A stretch of 64,000 bases of DNA, taken from contig NZ_CP107836.1 of NCBI RefSeq assembly GCF_036346615.1, positions 4,898,001 to 4,962,000 of the forward strand, written 5' to 3'. Source of the stretch: Streptomyces sp. NBC_00523. GTDB lineage: Bacteria; Actinomycetota; Actinomycetes; Streptomycetales; Streptomycetaceae. A model generated the notes under the pieces. The model was not told where the DNA came from. It saw only the letters and a program-made list of their open reading frames with translations, and searched no databases. This document shows positions 49,475 through 58,100 of this stretch, one piece after another. How positions within the stretch are numbered: the stretch's first letter is position 1; each line of letters opens with the position of its first letter. The translations under genes were made by a program, and so were the position numbers.

Positions 49475-50848
49475 GTGAGAGCCACACGCGGGGCGGCGCG
49501 GGCCCATATCGGGGCCGTCGCCCTCGGCGCGGCCCTCTGCGCCGCGCCCGCCCTGCGCCCCGGCACCCCCTGGACCACCCTGGCCCTGCTCGCCGGGCTC
49601 TACCTCGCCTGCGAACTCCTCGGCCGCCGCCCCTTCCCGGTCGGCGCCGTCGGCGCGGGCTCCTTCTTCCCGCTGCTGCTCGCCGCCGCGTTCCTGCTGC
49701 CCCCCGCGGCGGCGGCGCTCGTCGCCGTCCCCGGCTCCCTCGTGGGCCGGGCCGGGAAACCGCCCGCCGCCGCCCGCCGGATCTGGCGCGCCGCCGAGCT
49801 GGCCCTCGCCGTCTGGGCGGCCGCCCGGGTCCACGCGCTGCTCGGCGGGCCCGCCGCGCTCGGCAGCCCGCCCGACCTCCCCTACGCGCTCCTGCCCGTC
49901 TGCGCGGCGGCCCTCGCCTTCAGCGCCGTGCTCGCCGCCCTCGACGGCTCGATCCTGGTCGCCGCGGAACAGCTCCCCGTCCGGCGCGCCTGGCGCGGGC
50001 TCCTGCCGCGCTCGCTCGCCCCCCACCTGGTGCACGGCCTCGCCGGGCTGATGATGGCCGTCCTCTGGAACAGCTCCTACGGGCCGCTCGCCGCGCTCTT
50101 CGTGCTGCTGCCCATGTACATCTCCTGCTGGGTCTACGCCCAGTACCACCGCGAGCACGCCGCGCACCGGGCCACCATCAGGGCGCTCGTCCAGGCCGTC
50201 GACATCAAGGACACCTACACCCGGGGCCACAGCGAACGGGTCGGCCGCGCCTCCGTCCTCATCGCGCACGAACTGGGCCTCGACCGGGAACGCGTCGAGG
50301 TCCTCCGGTTCGCCGGGATCCTCCACGACGTCGGCAAGCTGGGCGTCCCCACCCGCGTCCTGCGCAAGGACGGCCCGCTCACCCCCGAGGAGCGGCGCGT
50401 CATCGAGCTGCACCCGGAGTACGGGCACGAGATCGTCCGGGGCATCGGCTTCCTCGGCGAGGCCAGGGCCGCGATCCTGCACCACCACGAACGCCTCGAC
50501 GGCAGTGGTTATCCGTACGGGCTCTCCGGCCGGGGCATCCCCGAATGCGCCCGCATCGTCGCCGTCGCCGACGCCTTCGACGCCATGACCTCGACCCGCT
50601 CCTACCGGCGGGGCCGGCCGGTCCCGGTCGCCGTGGAGGAGCTGAAGCGGTGCGCGGGCACGCAGTTCGACCCCCAGATGGTGCGGGCCCTGGCGCGCGG
50701 CCTGGAGCGCTACGGCTGGTTCGGGGCCGTCACGGCGGACGACGCGCAGCTCCCGCCCCCGCGCGAGGGGGGCGGCGGCCGGGGCGCCGCGGCCGTCAAG
50801 GCACCGCTCAGCCCCGGCCCGGCCGACCGCCCCGAGGGCCCCCGGTGA
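49475..50848 (+). CDS. Membrane HD-GYP-domain phosphohydrolase
   Basis: A 457-residue protein with six or so N-terminal membrane helices (about 10-220) and a complete C-terminal HD-GYP domain: HSERVGRAS, FAGILHDVGKLG, ELHPEYGHEI, HHHERLDGSGYPYGL and AVADAFDAMTS. HD-GYP proteins hydrolyse cyclic di-GMP or related cyclic nucleotides; substrate identity is inferred from motif only. The C-terminus is Pro/Gly-rich. GTG at 49475 after GGGGGGCGAGCGAGG is preferred; ATG 49448 is possible. It overlaps the next HD gene by four bases and lies downstream of rsrA without an obvious terminator. Confidence 0.9.
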   Translation: MRATRGAARAHIGAVALGAALCAAPALRPGTPWTTLALLAGLYLACELLGRRPFPVGAVGAGSFFPLLLAAAFLLPPAAAALVAVPGSLVGRAGKPPAAARRIWRAAELALAVWAAARVHALLGGPAALGSPPDLPYALLPVCAAALAFSAVLAALDGSILVAAEQLPVRRAWRGLLPRSLAPHLVHGLAGLMMAVLWNSSYGPLAALFVLLPMYISCWVYAQYHREHAAHRATIRALVQAVDIKDTYTRGHSERVGRASVLIAHELGLDRERVEVLRFAGILHDVGKLGVPTRVLRKDGPLTPEERRVIELHPEYGHEIVRGIGFLGEARAAILHHHERLDGSGYPYGLSGRGIPECARIVAVADAFDAMTSTRSYRRGRPVPVAVEELKRCAGTQFDPQMVRALARGLERYGWFGAVTADDAQLPPPREGGGGRGAAAVKAPLSPGPADRPEGPR

Positions 50849-52119
50849 CCCCGGGCCCCGTGACCCTCGGTGTGCGCGGCGCCGCCCTGCTGCTCGCCGC
50901 CGCCGGGCTCGGCCACACCCTGTGGCGCGGGGTCCACGATCCGGGGCACGCCCTCGCCTTCGGCGCCCTCATCACCATCGGGGAGCTGGCCCGCTGGGGC
51001 GCCCTCCCCGGGGAACGGGAGCCCGCGCCCCTCGGGGCCGCCGGGGCCCTCGCGTACGCCCTGCTCGGGCGCAGCGGCGGGCAGCCCACCAGCCACGGGG
51101 TCCTCCAGGTCGTCGCGGTCCTCGCCGCCGCCCAGCTCGTCGCCTCGGTGCCGCAGCTGGCGCGGGGCGACGGGCCGGGCGCCGACCAGGTGGCCCGGCG
51201 GCTGCTCACCGTGACCTTCGCGGCGGTCTGCTTCCAGCCGCTGTACAACGCGGGCCTCAGCGCGCAGTGGTTCGGCGACGGTCCGTACTACGCGGCCTTC
51301 CTGCTCCTGCTGCTCGGCCTGACCGCCCTCTGCGACGCGGTGCTCGCCGCGCTCCTCCTGCGCGCCCGCACCCTTCCGCGCGGCTCCCGCGCCGGACTGG
51401 CCCCCGCCCCGTACGGGCCGCTGCTGCGCGACGAGCTGCGGGCGCTCATCGGCATCGGCTCGGCCGTCTGCGCGACCGGCGCGGTCATGGCGCTCGGGGT
51501 GGCCGCCGCCGGGCTGTGGGCGCTGCCCGTGCTCTGCGTACCGCTGCTGCTCACCCAGCTCTCGTACCGCAGGTTCGCCGCCGTGCGCACCACGTACCGG
51601 CAGACCATCGCCTCGCTGGCCCGGTCCACCGAGATCGCGGGCTACACCCCGCACGGCCACGCCCGCCGGGTGGCCGAGCTGTGCATGGCCGTCGGGCGCG
51701 AGATGGGCCTGTCCGGGCCGGAGCTCACCGTCCTGGAGTACGCGGCGCTGATGCACGACATCGGCCAGCTCTCCCTGGTCGACCCGGTGCCGGACGGGGC
51801 GACGGCCCCGCTGCCGGCCGCCGAGCAGCGCCGGATCGCGCTGCTGGGCGGTGCGGTGGTCCGGCAGACCGGGGTGGACGCGAAGGTGGCCGTCGTGGTG
51901 GAGCGGCAGGCCGACCCCTACCGCGAGCAGCCGCTGTCCGCCAGGATCGTCCGGGCGGTGAACGCATACGACGACCTCAGCGGGGAAAGTCTCTCCGGGC
52001 CACTGGGTGCGCTGGAACAGCTCAGGCTCGGCACCGGGCACGACTACCAGCCGCAGGTGGTGGAGTCGCTGGCCCGGGTTCTGGCCCGGGGCGGTCTGAC
52101 CCCCGTCCCGCCCGGGTAA
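50845..52119 (+). CDS. Membrane HD-domain protein lacking the GYP motif
   Basis: A 424-residue partner of the preceding gene. Membrane helices fill about residues 5-250; the C-terminal part has HARRVAELCMAVG and ALMHDIGQLSLVD, retaining the HD pair. The region that should hold HHE and GYP reads VVVERQADPYREQ and DDLSGESL, so the GYP half is degenerate. It may therefore act as a regulatory or non-catalytic partner of the intact HD-GYP protein (inference). GTG at 50845 overlaps the previous stop (GTGA), so expression is coupled. The substrate is unknown. Confidence 0.85.
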   Translation: MTPGPVTLGVRGAALLLAAAGLGHTLWRGVHDPGHALAFGALITIGELARWGALPGEREPAPLGAAGALAYALLGRSGGQPTSHGVLQVVAVLAAAQLVASVPQLARGDGPGADQVARRLLTVTFAAVCFQPLYNAGLSAQWFGDGPYYAAFLLLLLGLTALCDAVLAALLLRARTLPRGSRAGLAPAPYGPLLRDELRALIGIGSAVCATGAVMALGVAAAGLWALPVLCVPLLLTQLSYRRFAAVRTTYRQTIASLARSTEIAGYTPHGHARRVAELCMAVGREMGLSGPELTVLEYAALMHDIGQLSLVDPVPDGATAPLPAAEQRRIALLGGAVVRQTGVDAKVAVVVERQADPYREQPLSARIVRAVNAYDDLSGESLSGPLGALEQLRLGTGHDYQPQVVESLARVLARGGLTPVPPG

Positions 52120-52210
52120 CCGATGGGTAATGAGCGGGCCCCGGGCCCGGCATGGTTGGATGCGAAGAGAGCGGTAGAACGAGGGTGTCCAGTCGGGACA
52201 GGCGGGAATC

Positions 52211-53203
52211 GTGAGGATCTTCGGGAAGGTACGGCATCGGCCGTCCGCCTCTTGGCGGCAGGCCACGGACCGCGCGTTCACGCTGATCGGCGACGGCCGG
52301 TACGAGGACGCGGGGGCGCTGCTGACGCGCGCGGCGGACCTGGAGCCCTGGCTCTCCGAGTCATGGTTCAACCTGGCGCTGCTGCACAAATTCCGGCACG
52401 ACTGGGAGCAGGCGAGGGCCGCCGGGCTGCGGGCCGTCGCCCTGCTCGACAAGGAGTCCGGGGCGCCGGACTGGTGGAACGTGGGCATCGCCGCGACCGC
52501 CCTCCAGGACTGGCCGCTGGCGCGCCGCGCCTGGCAGGCGTACGGCCTGAAGGTCCCCGGCGGCGGGCAGCAGACCCCGGCCGCGGGCAGCGAGCCGGTG
52601 GGCATGGAGCTGGGCAGCGCGGCGGTACGGCTGTCGCCGGAGGGCGAGGCCGAGGTCGTGTGGGGCCGCCGGCTCGACCCGGCCCGCATAGAGGTGCTGT
52701 CGATCCCGCTGCCGTCGTCCGGGCGGCGCTGGGGCGAGGTCGTGCTGCACGACGGGGTGCCGAACGGCGAACGGATCACCGCGGCGGGCCCGTCCTACCC
52801 GGTGTTCGACGAGATCGAGCTGTGGGCCCCGTCGCCCGTGCCGACCTGGGTGGTGCTCCTTGAGGCCGCCACGGAGGCGGACCGGGACGCGCTGGAGCAG
52901 CTGGCCTCGGACGCGGGCTTCGCCGCCGAGGACTGGTCCTCGTCGGTGCGGCTGCTGTGCCGTTCCTGTTCGGAGAGCCGGATGGAGAGCGACGAGGGCG
53001 ACGGCGAGCACCTGGACCCGCACGACCACAGCGAGCCGGGGCACCCGGGCCCGCTGGGCCACCGCACGGCCGGTGAGCTGTGGGTGCCGGAGCGTGAATG
53101 CGGCCTCGCGGCCCCGGCCGGTCTGGTGCGCGGGCTGCTGGACGGCTGGGTGGCGGACAGCCCGGACAGCCGCGAGTGGCGCGATCTCGAAGAAGTCTGC
53201 TGA
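52211..53203 (+). CDS. Tetratricopeptide-repeat protein
   Basis: A 330-residue cytosolic protein. The first ~110 residues form TPR-like helices: AFTLIGDGRYEDAGALLTRA, ESWFNLALLHKF and WWNVGIAATALQDW. The C-terminal part has no familiar domain; it includes CRSCSES, an Asp/Glu/His-rich loop (DEGDGEHLDPHDHSEP) and a final helix ending REWRDLEEVC. The gene begins GTG at 52211, with a purine-rich GGCGGGA upstream, and is followed 59 bp later by peptide deformylase. Interaction partner unknown. Confidence 0.8.
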   Translation: MRIFGKVRHRPSASWRQATDRAFTLIGDGRYEDAGALLTRAADLEPWLSESWFNLALLHKFRHDWEQARAAGLRAVALLDKESGAPDWWNVGIAATALQDWPLARRAWQAYGLKVPGGGQQTPAAGSEPVGMELGSAAVRLSPEGEAEVVWGRRLDPARIEVLSIPLPSSGRRWGEVVLHDGVPNGERITAAGPSYPVFDEIELWAPSPVPTWVVLLEAATEADRDALEQLASDAGFAAEDWSSSVRLLCRSCSESRMESDEGDGEHLDPHDHSEPGHPGPLGHRTAGELWVPERECGLAAPAGLVRGLLDGWVADSPDSREWRDLEEVC

Positions 53204-53262
53204 GCGCTGCCCGTAGTCTGTGTACGCACCGATTCGGGTTTTGAGGAAGGCGTACGGCGGAC

Positions 53263-53901
53263 ATGGCGCAGCAGGAGACGGACGAGCAGGTCAGCGTCGA
53301 CGAGGAGGGTTTCCTCATCGACACCGAGGACTGTGAGGCGCGCGAGACGGCACACCGCGAGCGCGGTACCTCCCGCCCGATCACGGTCGTGGGCAACCCG
53401 GTCCTGCACAAGGAGTGCAAGGACGTCACGGAGTTCGGCGACGAGCTGGCCGCGCTGATCGACGACATGTTCGCGAGCCAGCGCACGGCGGAGGGCGTCG
53501 GCCTGGCCGCCAACCAGATCGGCGTGGACCTCAAGGTCTTCGTCTACGACTGCCCCGACGACGAGGGCGTCCGGCACGTCGGCGCCATCTGCAACCCGGT
53601 CCTGGAGGAGCTGCCGCCCGAGGCGCGGGTCCTGGACGACTCCGGCGAGGGCTGCCTCTCCGTGCCGACGGCGTACGCCAAGCTGGCCCGCCCGGACTAC
53701 GCGGTGGTGCGCGGGCAGGACGCGAAGGGCAATCCGGTCCGGGTGCGCGGCACGGGCTACTTCGCGCGCTGCCTCCAGCACGAGACGGACCACCTGTACG
53801 GCTACCTGTACATCGACCGGCTCTCCAAGCGCGAGCGCAAGGACGCGCTGCGGCAGATGGCCGAGAACACCCCGCGCTACGAGGTCGTCCCGAACGACTG
53901 A
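53263..53901 (+). CDS. def: Peptide deformylase
   Basis: A 212-residue deformylase that removes the formyl group from nascent proteins. The three motifs are complete: GVGLAANQIG (motif 1), EGCLSVP (motif 2, metal Cys) and QHETDHLYG (motif 3, HExxH). A ~40-residue acidic N-terminal extension precedes the catalytic core (about 45-200), which is unusual among short deformylases but common in Streptomyces. Metal is probably iron. ATG at 53263; GAGGAAGG lies 14 bases upstream. It is followed by a strong hairpin terminator. No SigR-type site was seen upstream. Confidence 0.95.
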   Translation: MAQQETDEQVSVDEEGFLIDTEDCEARETAHRERGTSRPITVVGNPVLHKECKDVTEFGDELAALIDDMFASQRTAEGVGLAANQIGVDLKVFVYDCPDDEGVRHVGAICNPVLEELPPEARVLDDSGEGCLSVPTAYAKLARPDYAVVRGQDAKGNPVRVRGTGYFARCLQHETDHLYGYLYIDRLSKRERKDALRQMAENTPRYEVVPND

Positions 53902-53917
53902 TCCGTTGCGGCGGACG

Positions 53918-53941
53918 CGGCGCGGGCCCCGGCCCGCGCCG
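53918..53941 (+). terminator. Intrinsic terminator after def
   Basis: CGGCGCGGGCC (53918-53928) pairs with GGCCCGCGCCG (53931-53941) and is followed by TGTTCGTTT, a partial T tract. Stem of 11 bp. Confidence 0.82.
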
Positions 53942-54045
53942 TGTTCGTTTCTCCGACAACCGCCGTTTCTACACGCGTAGTTGACGGACTCCGCCGCATC
54001 CGACAGGCTCGTGCACCACACCTTCGACAGCGGTAGGGAGCCCCC

Positions 54046-54777
54046 GTGATCAGACGTTCCGCACGACTCCTGCTCAGCCTTGTCATGACCATGGCTTTTG
54101 CGCTGGGCGGTGCCGTGGTGACCGCAGGCACCGCGCACGCCGACGGCTGCTACACCTGGACCCGCACCCTGCAGTCCGGCGCCACCGGCAACGACGTGAA
54201 GCAGCTCCAGATCCGAGTGGCCGGATACCCCGGCTACAACTCGGTCCTGGCCATCGACGGCTCGTACGGCCCCGCCACCACCGCCGCCGTCAAGCGCTTC
54301 CAGGCCGCCTACGGGCTGGCCGCCGACGGCATCGCGGGCCCTGCCACCCAGGCCAAGATCTACGCCCTCCAGGACAACGACTGCACCCCGGCGCACTTCA
54401 CGTACGCCGAGATGAACCGGTGCAACAGCACCTGGTCGGGCGGCGCGGTCTCGGCGGCCACCGCCAAGGCCAACGCGCTGAGCACCATGTGGAAGCTGGA
54501 GGCGCTGCGCCACGCGCTCGGCGACCGGCCCATCAACATCAACAGCGGCTTCCGCTCGGCGTCCTGCAACAGCGCCGTGGGCGGGGCCTCGAACAGCCGT
54601 CACATGTACGGTGACGCGGCCGACCTCGGCGGGATCGCGTTCTGCACGCTCGCCAAGGAGGCCCGCAACCACGGGTTCAACGGGATCCTCGGCCCGGGCT
54701 ACCCGGACCACAACGACCACGTCCACGTGAACCAGGGCCCCAGCCACTACTGGTCGGCGCCCAACTGCGGTATCTGA
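54046..54777 (+). CDS. Secreted M15 peptidase (zinc D-Ala-D-Ala carboxypeptidase) with peptidoglycan-binding domain
   Basis: A 243-residue exported enzyme. Signal peptide (about 1-32, ending AHADG) precedes a PG_binding_1 domain (LQSGATGNDVKQLQ to DGIAGPATQAKI, about 40-105). The C-terminal M15A domain has SRHMYGDAADL, the zinc His/Asp motif, and NDHVHVN, the other zinc His residues, as in the Streptomyces albus G D-Ala-D-Ala carboxypeptidase. It trims cell-wall peptides outside the cell. GTG start at 54046 with AGGGAG. Several Cys residues should form disulfides. It converges with the GH20 gene. Confidence 0.92.
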   Translation: MIRRSARLLLSLVMTMAFALGGAVVTAGTAHADGCYTWTRTLQSGATGNDVKQLQIRVAGYPGYNSVLAIDGSYGPATTAAVKRFQAAYGLAADGIAGPATQAKIYALQDNDCTPAHFTYAEMNRCNSTWSGGAVSAATAKANALSTMWKLEALRHALGDRPININSGFRSASCNSAVGGASNSRHMYGDAADLGGIAFCTLAKEARNHGFNGILGPGYPDHNDHVHVNQGPSHYWSAPNCGI

Positions 54778-54785
54778 GCCGTGCG

Positions 54786-54816
54786 GTGGGGCCCGCCGGT
54801 CACCGGCGGGCCCCAC
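54786..54816. terminator. Bidirectional hairpin terminator between M15 peptidase and GH20 genes
   Basis: GTGGGGCCCGCCGGT (54786-54800) is perfectly complementary to 54802-54816 around a single base, so the real loop is a few bases wider. It lies between converging genes. Confidence 0.82.
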
Positions 54817-54824
54817 TCGCGTGG

Positions 54825-56735
54825 TTACGCCCCGGCGCGCAGCGGGGTGCCGCCCGTCGTCTGGACCGCCGCTCCGTCCGAGGGGCGCTCGGTCAGGCGC
54901 AGCTGCGAGATCGCGTTGCGCAGGACGAACGCCCCGTGGCCCGCGTCCAGCTGCCAGCGCTGGGTGCGCGCGTCCGCCGAGCAGGCCCCGAGCGACAGTC
55001 CGGCGCCCACCTCCAGCGGCGCGCCCAGGTACTTCTTGCCGCGCACCGCGTCCAGGCACAGCCCGTCCGCCGAGCGGACCGTGTAGTAGCCGTCGGCGGT
55101 CGCGGTGAGCGTCCAGGCCGCCTTCGCGCCCTTCACCAGGGCGACCCCGGAGTCCGCGGCCGGGGCCAGCGCCTTCGCGCCGGACGTCAGCCGGTAGGTG
55201 CCGTCGGCCAGCGGGGCGCGGTCGGTGTTGGCCCAGCCAGGGGCGTGCCCGATGCGGCGGGCCATGGCCTCGAAACCGGCGTACGTCGGGCTGGGCTTCG
55301 GGCCGCCCCAGGTGGCCTGGGCGAGGAAGCGCAGCGGCATGAAGACCTTCGCCTCGACCTCGTTCTCGGTCTCGGCCGCCGCGCTGTCCGGCCACAGGCT
55401 GATCTTCGCGCCGGTCAGGTTCGCCGCCGCGGCGGGCAGCGTCTCGCCCTCGAAGCGCAGGGGCGTCCAGTCGCTCTCGTACAGCTCCTGGGTCTTGGTG
55501 GTGTAGCCGCCGCGCACCAGGTAGAGCGCGTAGGCGGAGTTCATCACCGGGCGGCCCTCGGCGAGCAGGGCGGACGGCTGCTGGATGGCGCCGCCGCCGA
55601 GCCAGTGCTCGACGGTGATGTCACGGTCCAGCGGGACGAGCGTGTTGCGGCCGAGCAGGCCGTCGTTCCAGATGCGCAGCGAGCGCCCCTGCTTCTTCAC
55701 ATGGGCGTTCACCTGGTTGATGAAGTCCACGAACAGGTCGTCCGGGGTGGCCGACGCGCCGAACTTCGCGACGGCCGCCGCCTGGAGCTGCGGATAGTCC
55801 GGGTAGGAGGAGCCGAGCATGTATTCGTCGGCGCCCATGTGCCAGGTGTCGGTGCCCCAGACGTCCAGGGCCTCGTCGACCAGTGAGGTGTAGTACGTCA
55901 GCGCCTCGGGCCGCGAGATGTCCAGGCGGGGCGCGGAGGCCGTGCCGTCCTTGTCCTTGAGCTGGAGCTCGGGGTGGTTCTCCAGGTAGGGGTCCATGTG
56001 GCCGGGGGAGTTGATCTCCGGGACCAGGTCGATGTGGTACTTCTTCGCCGTCGCGGCGAGGACACGGATCTGCGGCTTGGTGTAGTAGCCCCAGAACGCC
56101 GACTCGGGGTCGGTGTCGCTGCGGACCTTCGCCTCGATCCAGAGCTGGTTGAGCTTCTGGGACGCCATGTCCTTCATCAGCCGCTCGAACCAGGGCAGCG
56201 ACACGTTGATGTAGCAGGCGCAGACCCCGACCCCGCGTTCCCGGTACGCGGGCACGTCGGTCGCCGAGCCGTGCGCGGCCCGCCCGTCGTCATTCAGCAG
56301 TTGCAGCACGGTGCGCGAGCCGTAGAACACGCCCGCCGAGGTGGCCGCCGTGACCGTGACCCGGTCGCCGACCTCCAGCCGGTAGCCCTCCGCCCCGAGC
56401 GAGCCCTTCAGCGAGGCGTCCTGGCGCAGCACGATGTCCCCGGCACGCGCCCGGCCCCGGGACACCTGCTGCCTGCCTTCCAGCTCACCGGCGAACCGGG
56501 CCGCGTCGTCGGCCGTACGCCGCTCGCGCACCCCGTCCAGCACGATCCTGGTCCGGCCGGTGAGGACGAACTCCCCGCTGCCCGGCTGCCACTGGCGCAG
56601 CGTGGGCAGCACCTCCGGCGGGGGAGCGGTCGCCGGGGCCGCCTGGGCCGCGGCGGTCTGCCAGGGGAGCAGGGCGGCGGCGAGCGCGGTCACCACGGCC
56701 CCGATGGTCCTTCGTCTTGCCTTCTGCATGTCCAT
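54825..56735 (-). CDS. Secreted GH20 beta-N-acetylhexosaminidase with C-terminal ricin-type lectin domain
   Basis: A 636-residue secreted glycosidase. Signal peptide (about 1-32, AAAQAA) precedes a GH20b-like N-terminal domain (about 40-145). The TIM-barrel catalytic domain contains HMGADEYM, the adjacent Asp-Glu pair of GH20, plus LVPEINSPGHMDPY. The C-terminal ~130 residues form a ricin-B-like lectin with DGLCLDAVRG and TQRWQLDAGHGAF. It should release GlcNAc or GalNAc from chitin fragments, peptidoglycan or glycoconjugates. Start ATG 56735. No DasR site was searched for. A GlxA-type regulator gene lies upstream on the same strand. Confidence 0.9.
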   Translation of the reverse strand: MDMQKARRRTIGAVVTALAAALLPWQTAAAQAAPATAPPPEVLPTLRQWQPGSGEFVLTGRTRIVLDGVRERRTADDAARFAGELEGRQQVSRGRARAGDIVLRQDASLKGSLGAEGYRLEVGDRVTVTAATSAGVFYGSRTVLQLLNDDGRAAHGSATDVPAYRERGVGVCACYINVSLPWFERLMKDMASQKLNQLWIEAKVRSDTDPESAFWGYYTKPQIRVLAATAKKYHIDLVPEINSPGHMDPYLENHPELQLKDKDGTASAPRLDISRPEALTYYTSLVDEALDVWGTDTWHMGADEYMLGSSYPDYPQLQAAAVAKFGASATPDDLFVDFINQVNAHVKKQGRSLRIWNDGLLGRNTLVPLDRDITVEHWLGGGAIQQPSALLAEGRPVMNSAYALYLVRGGYTTKTQELYESDWTPLRFEGETLPAAAANLTGAKISLWPDSAAAETENEVEAKVFMPLRFLAQATWGGPKPSPTYAGFEAMARRIGHAPGWANTDRAPLADGTYRLTSGAKALAPAADSGVALVKGAKAAWTLTATADGYYTVRSADGLCLDAVRGKKYLGAPLEVGAGLSLGACSADARTQRWQLDAGHGAFVLRNAISQLRLTERPSDGAAVQTTGGTPLRAGA

Positions 56736-56822
56736 GGCATCGACCCTGACGCGCGCGAAGGCCCGGTCCATGGACAGGTCGTGCGACCGGTTGGACGAAT
56801 GATCGGATGTGCCCCGCTCGCC

Positions 56823-57797
56823 TCAGGCGGCCTCGACGATGGCGGAGGGCCCCCGGAAGGTGCGCCGGTACGCCTGTGGCGTGGTGTCCAGCGCCCGGAC
56901 GAACTGGTGGCGCAGCGCCGCCGCCGTCCCGAAGCCGGTCCGGTCGGCGATGGTGTCGATGGTTTCGTCCGATGTCTCCAGGAGGTGCTGGGCCAGCAGG
57001 ACGCGCTGGCGCAGCAGCCAGCGGTACGGAGTGGTCCCGGTCTCCTGCTGGAAGCGGCGGGCGAAGGTACGCGGCGACATGTGGGCCCGGTCCGCGAGCT
57101 GTTCGACGGTCATCTCGCGGTCGAGGTGGCGCTCCATCCAGGCCAGCGTGTCGCCCACGGTGTCGCACCGGGTGCGCGGCAGCGGCCGCTGGATGTACTG
57201 CGCCTGCCCGCCGTCCCGGTGCGGCGGCACCACCATCCGCCGGGCGATGGTGTTGGCGGCGGCGGGTCCGTACGCCTGGCGGACCAGGTGCAGGCAGGCG
57301 TCGATCCCCGCCGCCGTCCCCGCCGACGTGGTGACCGGCCCGTCCTCCACGTACAGCACGTCCGGCTCGACGGCGGCCTCGGGGAAGCGGCGGGCCAGGT
57401 CGTCGGCGTGCCGCCAGTGCGTGGTGCAGCGGCGGCCGTCAAGCAGCCCGGCCGCGCCCAGGAGGTACGCCCCCGAGCAGACGCTGAGCACCCGGGCGCC
57501 CCGCTCCACGGCCCGGCGCAGGGCGTCCAGCACCTCCTCGGGGAACTCGCGGTCCCCGAAGCGGCTGCCGGCCGGTACGGCGACGAGGTCGGCCTCCTCC
57601 AGCCGGTCGAGACCGTAGGGGGTGCTGATGGTGAACCCGGCGTGGGTCCGCAGCTCGGGCCCCTCGCCGGAGACCACCGCGAAATCGTGCACCGGCAGGC
57701 CCTCGTCGCTGCGGTCGAGGCCGAACACCTCGCAGAGCACGCCGAGTTCGAAGGGATGGACGTCATCGAGCATCAGGGCGGCGACATTGTTCAGCAT
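56823..57797 (-). CDS. GlxA-family regulator: DJ-1/PfpI domain plus AraC HTH
   Basis: A 324-residue AraC-family regulator. The N-terminal DJ-1/PfpI-like domain (about 1-190) has VLSVCSGAYLLGAAGLLDG, the nucleophile-elbow Cys, typical of GlxA regulators. The C-terminal double HTH has MTVEQLADRAHMSPRTFARRFQ and TIADRTGFGTAAALRHQF. It lies 300 bp past the nrdB stop on the same strand with a small opposite gene between. In S. coelicolor an AraC-like gene, nrdS, follows nrdAB; this may be the same gene, but I cannot confirm it. ATG at 57797. Effector unknown. Confidence 0.88.
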   Translation of the reverse strand: MLNNVAALMLDDVHPFELGVLCEVFGLDRSDEGLPVHDFAVVSGEGPELRTHAGFTISTPYGLDRLEEADLVAVPAGSRFGDREFPEEVLDALRRAVERGARVLSVCSGAYLLGAAGLLDGRRCTTHWRHADDLARRFPEAAVEPDVLYVEDGPVTTSAGTAAGIDACLHLVRQAYGPAAANTIARRMVVPPHRDGGQAQYIQRPLPRTRCDTVGDTLAWMERHLDREMTVEQLADRAHMSPRTFARRFQQETGTTPYRWLLRQRVLLAQHLLETSDETIDTIADRTGFGTAAALRHQFVRALDTTPQAYRRTFRGPSAIVEAA

Positions 57798-57878
57798 GGA
57801 CCCAGTGTGGCAGTAATTCGATGCCCTATGACAGTCCTGCCACTGCCGCTTCCTCGCCGGAACGAGGACAGTAGAGGC

Positions 57879-58091
57879 ATGAACACATTCCAGAACTTCC
57901 TCGGCATTTCCGCACTTTTCGTCCTCGTCCTGCTGCCGGCGCTCATCGGTGCCGCCCGCGAGCGCCGCATCGACCGCGAGCTGCGCGAAGCGGAACAGGA
58001 CCGGAGCACACGCCCACCGCGAACGGCGGACGCCGCGCGGCCGGTGGGGGCCGCACGGCGTCCGTACGTCAGAAGCTGGGCGAGGATCTAG
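57879..58091 (+). CDS. Small membrane protein between nrdB and the GlxA regulator
   Basis: A 70-residue protein with one N-terminal membrane helix (FLGISALFVLVLLPALIG, about 7-24) followed by a charged REAEQDRSTRPPRTAD tail and an Arg-rich C-terminus. ATG at 57879 has AGAGG close upstream. It diverges from the regulator and converges with nrdB, with 9 bp between the stops. No recognised domain. The hydrophobic-then-basic layout suggests an N-out, C-in topology. Confidence 0.65.
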   Translation: MNTFQNFLGISALFVLVLLPALIGAARERRIDRELREAEQDRSTRPPRTADAARPVGAARRPYVRSWARI

Positions 58092-58100
58092 CCCTTCCGC

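Noticed and set aside
54825..57797. GH20 gene and GlxA regulator forming a sugar-regulated operon
   Set aside because: They are separated by 87 bp, share only direction, and no carbohydrate-regulator site was recognised.
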